DNA of 41,453 nucleotides from Chloroflexota bacterium. Lineage in GTDB: Bacteria; Chloroflexota; Dormibacteria; Dormibacterales; Dormibacteraceae. The notes beneath the pieces were generated by a model, which was not told where the DNA came from, ran no database searches, and worked only from the letters and a program-made list of their open reading frames with translations. Where the stretch lies: positions 1 to 41,453 of the forward strand of contig VBFH01000041.1 of the NCBI GenBank assembly GCA_005883575.1, in the 5' to 3' direction. The translations under genes and the position numbers were made by a program. Below are positions 35,591-41,453 of this stretch, piece after piece. Position 1 is the first letter of the stretch, and each line of letters starts with the position of its first letter.

Positions 35591-36430
35591 TTATGCCGTG
35601 AACAGCGGGATGCCGCCGGCCACCTCGATCACCGCGCCCGTGATGTAGCCCGCCTCCTCCGTGCAGAGGAACGCGATCGTGTTCGCGATGTCCTCGGGCT
35701 GGCCGAAGCGCTTGAAGACGGTTCGCGACCTGAAGCGGTCGTACATCGGGTTGTTGGCGGCTGCGGCCTTGCCGGCCTCGGATTCGATGATGCCCGGCGC
35801 GATGGCGTTGGAGGTGATATTGTGGCGGCCGCCTTCGAGCGCCGCGGTCTTGGCCAGACCGATCAGGCCGGCTTTCGTCGAGGAGTAGCTCGCCTGGCCG
35901 AATCCGCCCAGCGTGCCGGCGACCGAGGACATGAAGATCAGCCGGCCCCACTTGTTGTCGACCAGGTAGGGCCAGACCTCCCTCGTGCAGTTGAAGGCGC
36001 CCGTCAGGTTCACCTTCACGTCGCGGTCCCACAGCTCGTATGACTGGTTGGGGATCTGCGCCGCATGGTCGAGGGTGGCGGCGTTGTTGATCAAGATGTC
36101 GATCTTGCCGAATTCGGCTTTGACCTTCTGGAACACCTCTCTGATCTGGTCGCGATTGGTCACGTCCATCTTGATGGCGAGCGACTTGCGTCCCATCTTG
36201 CGAATCTCTTCGGCGGTGGCGTTGGAGTGCACCCAGCCCTGCGAGACGGCGACCTGAGCGAGCATGCTGCCCTGCGACTCGGCGGTCTGCTGGAGGTTGG
36301 GGTCGTCCTCGACGAGGACGTCCGTGATGACGACGTCGGCGCCCAGGCTCGCAAGCGTGAGCGCGTCCTGGCGCCCAAGTCCGCGCGACGCGCCGGTGAC
36401 CACCGCAACTCGGCCGGCCAAGTCAAACAT
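35591..36430 (-). CDS. Short-chain dehydrogenase/reductase
   Basis: Classical NAD(P)-dependent SDR of about 279 residues. The cofactor motif VVTGASRGLGRQDAL lies near the N terminus, then NNAA, MSSVAG (catalytic Ser) and YSSTKAG (catalytic Tyr-x-x-x-Lys). The N-terminal Rossmann region carries an insert of about 35 residues (EDDPNLQQTAESQGSMLAQV and on) compared with the usual beta-ketoacyl reductases, reminiscent of the peroxisomal multifunctional enzyme 2 dehydrogenase. The start is taken at ATG 36430 because AAGGGAG precedes it at good distance; an ATG six codons upstream (36448) is in frame. Together with MaoC it could carry out hydration and oxidation of acyl-CoAs. Confidence 0.88.
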   Translation of the reverse strand: MFDLAGRVAVVTGASRGLGRQDALTLASLGADVVITDVLVEDDPNLQQTAESQGSMLAQVAVSQGWVHSNATAEEIRKMGRKSLAIKMDVTNRDQIREVFQKVKAEFGKIDILINNAATLDHAAQIPNQSYELWDRDVKVNLTGAFNCTREVWPYLVDNKWGRLIFMSSVAGTLGGFGQASYSSTKAGLIGLAKTAALEGGRHNITSNAIAPGIIESEAGKAAAANNPMYDRFRSRTVFKRFGQPEDIANTIAFLCTEEAGYITGAVIEVAGGIPLFTA

Positions 36431-36444
36431 TCTTTTCTCCCTTG

Positions 36445-36798
36445 TCATGGATCGAACTGAGCATTGGACTTGGTCAGAACTGCCTCCCCGCGCTGGTTGA
36501 CGGCTTTGACGTCGAGCTTTCCTTCCCCCGCGGGAGCGGCGCTGAACGTGACCGTGTCGCCGGGCAGGACCATCCCCGCGAAGCGCACGGACAGCCGCCG
36601 AAGCCGAGCCGGTCCGCCCGCGGCGTCAGCCGCGACGGTAGCGGCGATGCCCATCTGCAGCATGCCGTGCGCGATCACGCCCGGCAGTCCGACCGAGCGG
36701 GCGACATCATCATCGAGGTGGATCGGGTTGCGGTCACCGGACGCCTCCGCGTACGCCGCGATCTGCTCTTTCGTGAAGGTGACGCGGCGCTCCGTCAC
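36445..36798 (-). CDS. MaoC-family dehydratase (C-terminal-type, catalytic half)
   Basis: Hotdog-fold (R)-specific enoyl-CoA hydratase of 117 residues. The hydratase-2 motif is present: YAEASGDRNPIHLDDDVARS and the GVIAHGMLQMG helix, with the catalytic Asp and His in DRNPIHLDD. The GTG start overlaps the stop of the upstream MaoC-like gene as GTGA (36795-36798). Such split pairs, one catalytic MaoC and one non-catalytic partner, usually form a heterodimer, as in mycobacterial HadAB or ChsH. The frame is open 54 codons further upstream but reads as the antisense of the partner. Confidence 0.9.
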   Translation of the reverse strand: MTERRVTFTKEQIAAYAEASGDRNPIHLDDDVARSVGLPGVIAHGMLQMGIAATVAADAAGGPARLRRLSVRFAGMVLPGDTVTFSAAPAGEGKLDVKAVNQRGEAVLTKSNAQFDP

Positions 36799-37181
36799 GA
36801 ACGAATCACAAACAGAGCGCGCGAGCGGCAAAGCGGCGCACCATCGGCGTCCGTGGTGTCCGTCTCGAAGCTCACGAAGCGCATGCCACGCCGACTTGTA
36901 TCGGAGGCGACGCGCGCACGTGATGTCAACGTTTCGCCGATGCGCGGGTGGCGGTGCCACTGGAACTCCTGCTCCGCGTGAAGAAGCCTCGCGAAGTCGA
37001 CTGCCGCCTCCTCGTCACCGAACAGCTGCGGCGCGGTCGTCCCAAGCGAATACACAGTCGCGAAGGTCGGAGGGACCCCGCCGGATGGGTCAGCGCCAAT
37101 CGCCCGCGCGAACGCGGCGACCCGCTCGGGTTCGATCTCGAACTCCACCGCCGGGTAAGTTCGCCCGGCGACCCCGACCAC
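36795..37181 (-). CDS. MaoC-like N-terminal dehydratase partner (FAS1_DH region)
   Basis: A 128-residue MaoC_dehydrat_N domain protein. VGRTYPAVEFEIEPERVAAFARAIG-type N terminus (by part), QLFGDEEAAVDFARLLHAEQ and EFQWHRHPRIGETLTSRARV are the recognisable segments. It lacks the DxNPIH catalytic motif, so it is the structural partner of the overlapping downstream MaoC gene, as in HadA/HadC-type dimers. It begins at GTG 9 nt after the stop of the transglutaminase gene, suggesting that this lipid/acyl set is transcribed from the same operon as the MoxR-DUF58-transglutaminase genes. Confidence 0.85.
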   Translation of the reverse strand: MVGVAGRTYPAVEFEIEPERVAAFARAIGADPSGGVPPTFATVYSLGTTAPQLFGDEEAAVDFARLLHAEQEFQWHRHPRIGETLTSRARVASDTSRRGMRFVSFETDTTDADGAPLCRSRALFVIRS

Positions 37182-37190
37182 TCGAAAAGG

Positions 37191-39575
37191 TTAGGGCCTC
37201 GTTGGTCGGAAGCGCGAGAGGACGCGGCGGAGAAGCATCGGGCGCAGAGCCGACCACGCCTCCATGATCGGCGCGCGGGACGTCGACGCGACGTCCGGAG
37301 GCGCATAGGCGGCCACGACGAAGCCTTTGGCCAGCGCACTCATCGGTTCGGAGGTCTCCGGGAACGTCCGCTGGACCCGCCGCCCGACCTCCAGAGGAGT
37401 CTCGCCGGGCCGGCGTTGAGCGCCGGCGAGGCTGGCGAGGGTGAGGGTCCGCCTCCACACCGCCATCACGGTTCGCGGTCGCAGGTACCTCGAGGCGACG
37501 ACGATCAGCAGGAGCAGCAGCGCCAGGAGGCTCGCGGCGATCCGGGTCAGGGCAGTGGCGTCCAGCGAACCAACGCGCAGGCCAGGACCCGCGAGGCCGC
37601 TGTTGGGGTCTTCGCGCTCTCCTCGCGGCAGACCGTCGGTCGGAGTGGCGCCCGACCCGACCACGCCCCCGATGCTCGAGGGGTCACAGCCCTCGTCGCT
37701 GCGGCAGGCGTTGGGACCGGTCTGGCCCCGCTGGATAGTCTGGTAGACGCTCTGGCTGTCGGCGGTCGGCTCGAACGGAATCCAACCGTAGTTCGGGAAG
37801 TAGACCTCCACCCAGGTGTGCGCGTCCTCCCCGCGGACGACGAAGGCGTTCAGCGTGGTGTCGAACGAGCCTGGTCCGAAGCCGTTGACCAGCCGGGTGG
37901 GGATGCCGAGCGAGCGAAGCATGTCCCCCATCGCGGTCGCGAAGAACTCGCAGTAGCCCTTGTGTGAGGTGAACAGGAAGTAGTCGATCGGATCCTCGCC
38001 TTCGGGCGTCTTCGCCTCGAGTGTGTACGTGAAGTTGCTGCTGTTACGCAGGTACGACTCGATGGCAGCGGCCATGTCGTATGGAGTCTTGGCCCCCGCC
38101 GCGTCGACGATGCTCTGCGCCAGCGTGTGGATCTTGTCGAGGATGAAAGGATTGCGGTAGCCGCGCTGAGGCAGGACGTAGTACGGACGTAGCCAATCGG
38201 GGTAGGTTGTGCCGGCCGCCTGCAGCTCGCTTGTCGTCGCGGTCGAGTACTCGACCGTCGCGCTGTACTGGCCCGCCGAGGTCGTGGGCTGAACGCTGCC
38301 GAGCCTGTCGATCGAATAGATGATCGCGCTCTGCTCGCCAACCTCGAGCGGAACCTGCGAGCCCATGGTGACGCGATCGATCTTGTAGAGCAGACCGGGG
38401 TAGAACACGATGTCGTTGTTGCCCGCCGGCGGCCGCAGCATCCTGACCTGGACGCCGGCTGCCGCGAGCTTCTCGTATTGCTCGCCGTAGACGTAGGTCT
38501 GATTCTTGCCGACCAGCTGGCTGAGACCCTTGGTGTTGGGGTACCGCCACTCGCCACCCAGCGTCAGCGTTTCGTCGACGCCGCGGAAATACCGCGGCCC
38601 GGCGTAGTCGCCGACGACCGTATACGTGAAGACGATGTCGCGGGTCCTCTGCAGGGGGCCAGATAGCCTCACGTCCGTCGTGAAACCCGTCACGCCGCTC
38701 GCGCTGCGTCCGGCGCTGAAGAAGCCAGGGTGGCTGAGCCGCTGCTGGAGCTGGGCCCAGCTCGAGAACATGCCCGACTCGACGTCCAGCGTGCGATCGA
38801 TCGTCGAGAGAGGCGGCAGGAGGATGCACAGCACGACGAGGGCCGCCATCGCGACAAGACCGCTCTCCCAGAAATCCCAACGTGCGTCTCCAGTGAGCTT
38901 CACCCCGGAGCGCGACGCGTTGGCGATGGAGGCCGTGTAGTTGGTCCACAGGAGAAGGGCGAGGGTGAGGACGATCATCGCGAGCACGTAGCCGTTCTGG
39001 TCCTGGGGCACGTTGAGTACGTTCGTGGCGAACGCGGCCGCGCCGGGGATCAGTCCCAGCATCGGCTTGCGCCAGCGCAGCACACACCAGCTGAGCCACG
39101 CGCCCGTGACCCACATCAACAGGCAGATGAGCACCAGGTAGAAGGAGGGGTCCTGGGCCGCGGAGCCGTCGGTGATGCGCTGCCACCAGAGGCTGACGAA
39201 CTGAAGGCCGGGCACGTCGGTCGGATGCCGGAGATGGACCTGCGGCCAGGCGCCGACGTACGCCACGACGGGCGAGAGGACGAGGCCGATGCCCAGCGCG
39301 ATCGCGTCGCGCAGAGGGGTGAGCGCGAGCACACCCATCAACAGAGCCCCCGCGAGCGCGATCGGGGTGATGACATCGATTCCGTCGACCCAGTTGACCG
39401 TGGACGTCGAGCGAGCGACGGTGAGGGTCAGCAGGAGCACGAGCAGCATCGACCAAAAGCGCCCGGCGCCCATCGATTCGCGCATCCGCTCCCACAGCAT
39501 CCACTGGCGCCCGGCGGTGTCCTCGAAAGCCGCCTCCGGGCCGATCAGCCGGGTGTCAGGCGATACGTATCGCAT
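37191..39575 (-). CDS. TgpA-type membrane transglutaminase-like protein
   Basis: A 794-residue integral membrane protein with about six N-terminal helices (residues 35-260), a large extracytoplasmic part with a transglutaminase core (about 480-600) and a C-terminal membrane helix (about 680-700). The catalytic Cys is in HKGYCEFFATAMGDML and the His in RGEDAHTWVEVYFPNYGW. The third position reads FEPTAD where Asp is usual. A DUF4129-like tail follows the last helix. Homologues are essential or cell-envelope related, with unknown substrate. It sits between DUF58 upstream (20-nt overlap) and the MaoC pair downstream. The MoxR-DUF58-TgpA trio is a conserved set thought to act in envelope assembly. 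Confidence 0.88.
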   Translation of the reverse strand: MRYVSPDTRLIGPEAAFEDTAGRQWMLWERMRESMGAGRFWSMLLVLLLTLTVARSTSTVNWVDGIDVITPIALAGALLMGVLALTPLRDAIALGIGLVLSPVVAYVGAWPQVHLRHPTDVPGLQFVSLWWQRITDGSAAQDPSFYLVLICLLMWVTGAWLSWCVLRWRKPMLGLIPGAAAFATNVLNVPQDQNGYVLAMIVLTLALLLWTNYTASIANASRSGVKLTGDARWDFWESGLVAMAALVVLCILLPPLSTIDRTLDVESGMFSSWAQLQQRLSHPGFFSAGRSASGVTGFTTDVRLSGPLQRTRDIVFTYTVVGDYAGPRYFRGVDETLTLGGEWRYPNTKGLSQLVGKNQTYVYGEQYEKLAAAGVQVRMLRPPAGNNDIVFYPGLLYKIDRVTMGSQVPLEVGEQSAIIYSIDRLGSVQPTTSAGQYSATVEYSTATTSELQAAGTTYPDWLRPYYVLPQRGYRNPFILDKIHTLAQSIVDAAGAKTPYDMAAAIESYLRNSSNFTYTLEAKTPEGEDPIDYFLFTSHKGYCEFFATAMGDMLRSLGIPTRLVNGFGPGSFDTTLNAFVVRGEDAHTWVEVYFPNYGWIPFEPTADSQSVYQTIQRGQTGPNACRSDEGCDPSSIGGVVGSGATPTDGLPRGEREDPNSGLAGPGLRVGSLDATALTRIAASLLALLLLLIVVASRYLRPRTVMAVWRRTLTLASLAGAQRRPGETPLEVGRRVQRTFPETSEPMSALAKGFVVAAYAPPDVASTSRAPIMEAWSALRPMLLRRVLSRFRPTRP

Positions 39576-40746
39576 CCCTGGTCCTCACGAGGCGGGCGAA
39601 GTCGTCACCGGCCCGGACGACGTACAGGTCGACGTCCTGGCCGAGGTCGAAGCTCGGGTTCTGGTCCGGTCCGCCGAAGCTTGCCGCGTCGAGGTAGAAG
39701 ACGATCAGGCTCGAGCGCCGGCCGCGAACAGCCTGGAGCAGACGCACCCAGGCCGGGTCTGGGCTCGGAGTGATCACCGCGATCGCGCGTCGCGGCAGCC
39801 GGCGGATGCGGTCCCAGGCGAGGGTCTGGGTCAGCGACGTCCTGCCGTCTGCCTGGCAGACCGCGAGGTAATCGAGGATCAGTCGATCCTGGCGCACCGC
39901 GCGGTGCGGCTCGAGGATCGTGCCCTTGGAGTCGTTGGCCACCAGGCCCACCTGCCTGCCGCGGCTGTGCACCTGCGAGGCCATGGACGCAGCGAGGCTT
40001 ACCGCGTACTCGACTGTCGACTCCTCGCCCTCGCCGAAATGGACGCCGCGGTCGAGGTCGAGCAGGATCCACAGGTCGGTGGTAAGCGGCTGCTCGAACG
40101 TCTTCGACATCAGCCGCTGATGTTTGGCCGAAAGCCCCCAGTGGATGCGGCCGAAGCTGTCGCCGGTGTTGTAGTCTCGGACGCCGCCCGTCTCGGGCGG
40201 GTAATCGGACCACGCCCCAAACGCCTGGGTGGTACCGACCTGCTGCGAGCTGGGCGTGATCAGGTCCGGGATGGGACGCACCCGCGGATAAACGAGGATG
40301 GAGGTGCGCTGGCTGAGCTTGACCTCACGATCGAAGAGCCCGAAGGGCTCACGGACGCGCAGCGAGGTCGGCCCGAGGGCCATCCAACCGCGCCTCCGGT
40401 ACACACCGCGCGCCTTCCACCGCACGAGGTCGTGACCAAGGGAGATCACGCGGCCAGGCTGGTAGTCGGGGATCTGGCTGAGGTCGCGCACTTCCACCCA
40501 GGGCGCCGGGATCCAGCCCCTGCGCTCGACCTCGAACACCTCTTCATAGACATCGCCCACCGTCGGGGTTCCAGGGTCCACGCGACGAGTGAGCTTGACG
40601 CCGCGGATGGCAAGCTTCGGCCAAGCCCACGCGACGATGAACAGCAGGGAGAGGGCGTAGGCGAAGTTGTAGGCCTGCCGGATCGCGGTCAGATACGTGA
40701 AGAACAAAAGCAGAGCGAGCGCACCGGCGAGGGCTACTTTGCTCAT
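39556..40746 (-). CDS. DUF58-domain membrane protein
   Basis: A 396-residue protein with two hydrophobic N-terminal segments (residues about 5-20 and 25-45), then the DUF58 vWA-like region. The family motif is clear: VRDYNTGDSFGRIHWGLSAKH (by part) and later TDLWILLDLDRGVHFGEGEE with a MIDAS-like Asp cluster. DUF58 proteins work with MoxR AAA+ ATPases as chaperone-like partners. Its end overlaps the transglutaminase gene by 20 nt, and MoxR lies 21 nt upstream. It is the expected middle member of the MoxR-DUF58-TgpA set. Confidence 0.9.
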   Translation of the reverse strand: MSKVALAGALALLLFFTYLTAIRQAYNFAYALSLLFIVAWAWPKLAIRGVKLTRRVDPGTPTVGDVYEEVFEVERRGWIPAPWVEVRDLSQIPDYQPGRVISLGHDLVRWKARGVYRRRGWMALGPTSLRVREPFGLFDREVKLSQRTSILVYPRVRPIPDLITPSSQQVGTTQAFGAWSDYPPETGGVRDYNTGDSFGRIHWGLSAKHQRLMSKTFEQPLTTDLWILLDLDRGVHFGEGEESTVEYAVSLAASMASQVHSRGRQVGLVANDSKGTILEPHRAVRQDRLILDYLAVCQADGRTSLTQTLAWDRIRRLPRRAIAVITPSPDPAWVRLLQAVRGRRSSLIVFYLDAASFGGPDQNPSFDLGQDVDLYVVRAGDDFARLVRTRDAIRIA

Positions 40747-40767
40747 CGAGGCTTCGTGAGCCGGCGC

Positions 40768-41453
40768 CTATCCGTCGTAAGCCATCTGCGGAACGTGCTC
40801 GCGCTCGAGCAGGCCCGCGACCAGCTTGCCGGCGCTCTGGCCCTGCATCTCTGCGTTCGGCCGGAGGATGATGCGGTGCGCGAGGACCGATTCCGCGAGC
40901 TTCTTGATGTCATCCGGCAGCACGTAGCTGCGGCCCTCGATCGCCGCGAGGGCCTGGCTTGCGTGGTAGAGGTGCAGCGTGCCGCGAGTGCTCGCTCCGA
41001 GCGCGACCTCGGGGTTGCCGCGGGTGCGGCCGACGAGGCGAGCGATGTACTCGCGCAGCTCCGGCTTGACGAACACCTCGCGAACCGCGGTCTGGGCCGC
41101 CCTCAGCTCGTTTGGTGAAACCACGGGCTGAAGCTCTTCCATCGGCGACTCGACCTTGTGCTGATTCAGCAGGTTTGCCTCTTCCTTTTCGCTGAGGTAG
41201 CCGAGCCTGACCTTCATCAGGAAACGGTCGAGCTGAGCCTCGGGTAATGGGAACGTGCCGGAGTACTCGACCGGGTTCTGCGTGGCCATGACCATGAACG
41301 GCTTCGGGAGCACGTGCGTCTCGCCGTCGATGGTGACCTGGCGCTCTTCCATCGCCTCCAGCAGCGCGGCCTGGGTCTTGGGGCTTGCCCGGTTGATCTC
41401 GTCCGCGAGCAGAATCTGGGCAAACACCGGTCCGGGGCGGAACTCGAACTCGT
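40768..41453 (-). CDS. MoxR-family AAA+ ATPase (5' end beyond the window)
   Basis: The C-terminal 228 residues or so of a MoxR ATPase; the frame runs off the right edge and lacks the Walker A region. Visible parts: [12 protein letters not shown] just before Walker B ([20 protein letters not shown]), the sensor-1 [20 protein letters not shown] and the arginine-finger/sensor-2 region ([20 protein letters not shown]). MoxR ATPases are thought to remodel or mature partner proteins with vWA domains, here the DUF58 protein downstream. The GTG at 41427 is internal, not a start. Confidence 0.92.
   Translation of the reverse strand, partial: EFEFRPGPVFAQILLADEINRASPKTQAALLEAMEERQVTIDGETHVLPKPFMVMATQNPVEYSGTFPLPEAQLDRFLMKVRLGYLSEKEEANLLNQHKVESPMEELQPVVSPNELRAAQTAVREVFVKPELREYIARLVGRTRGNPEVALGASTRGTLHLYHASQALAAIEGRSYVLPDDIKKLAESVLAHRIILRPNAEMQGQSAGKLVAGLLEREHVPQMAYDG

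Overview
This is a dense, high-GC, gene-rich chromosomal segment with about 43 protein genes, many overlapping their neighbours by ATGA or GTGA. GTG and TTG starts are common. Gene content (DUF222-HNH remnant, Glc-type FAD oxidase operon, MoxR/DUF58/transglutaminase cluster, ECF42-type sigma factor with a DGPF partner, H+-pyrophosphatase, split MaoC dehydratases) suggests a free-living, probably soil, bacterium of the high-GC Terrabacteria, such as Chloroflexota, Candidatus Dormibacterota or Actinomycetota. That placement is inference; no rRNA or tRNA is present to fix it. I saw no prophage, IS transposase or CRISPR array.

Layout. 1-3.7 kb (+): glcDEF, a three-subunit 2-hydroxyacid (glycolate-type) oxidase. 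3.8-6.2 kb (-): a membrane-anchored FHA protein with a long Trp/Pro-rich linker, followed by a PP2C phosphatase. 6.2-10.7 kb (-): galT, galK and a GH2 glycosidase whose expected catalytic nucleophile is Ala. 10.7-12 kb: a hairpin cluster, a LOG-like protein, a structured RNA with a strong terminator, and a PaaI-type thioesterase. 12-15.4 kb (-): metallophosphoesterase, a GNAT remnant, a CbpA-like J-protein and a membrane-fused spermidine-synthase-like protein. 15.4-18.1 kb (+): an apparently leaderless operon of a DUF4097-like protein, a DUF2089 zinc-ribbon regulator, a 61-residue protein and an MFS exporter.

18.1-26.7 kb (-): the most distinctive operon, read as benzoate-CoA-ligase-like AMP ligase, LeuB-, LeuC-, LeuD- and LeuA/homocitrate-synthase-like enzymes, a lone 2-oxoacid dehydrogenase E1 alpha, then a Pro-rich protein with a duplicated C-terminal motif. 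It looks like 2-oxoacid chain elongation; its substrate cannot be read from sequence. The leuC-leuD junction carries an exact 39-bp duplication around a 116-bp hairpin-rich insert, and leuB probably starts at CTG.

26.8-32.3 kb: a broken DUF222-HNH gene with an internal inversion, a PNPOx-fold protein, a second acyl-CoA ligase, a small coiled-coil protein, a K+-independent-type H+-pyrophosphatase and an acylphosphatase. 32.4-41.4 kb: a CinA-type domain protein (+), then on the minus strand a MoxR-DUF58-transglutaminase set running into MaoC-MaoC-SDR-enoyl-CoA hydratase genes and finally a DGPF protein with its ECF sigma factor. Acyl-CoA chemistry (two ligases, two MaoC, hydratase, SDR, thioesterase) recurs across the window.
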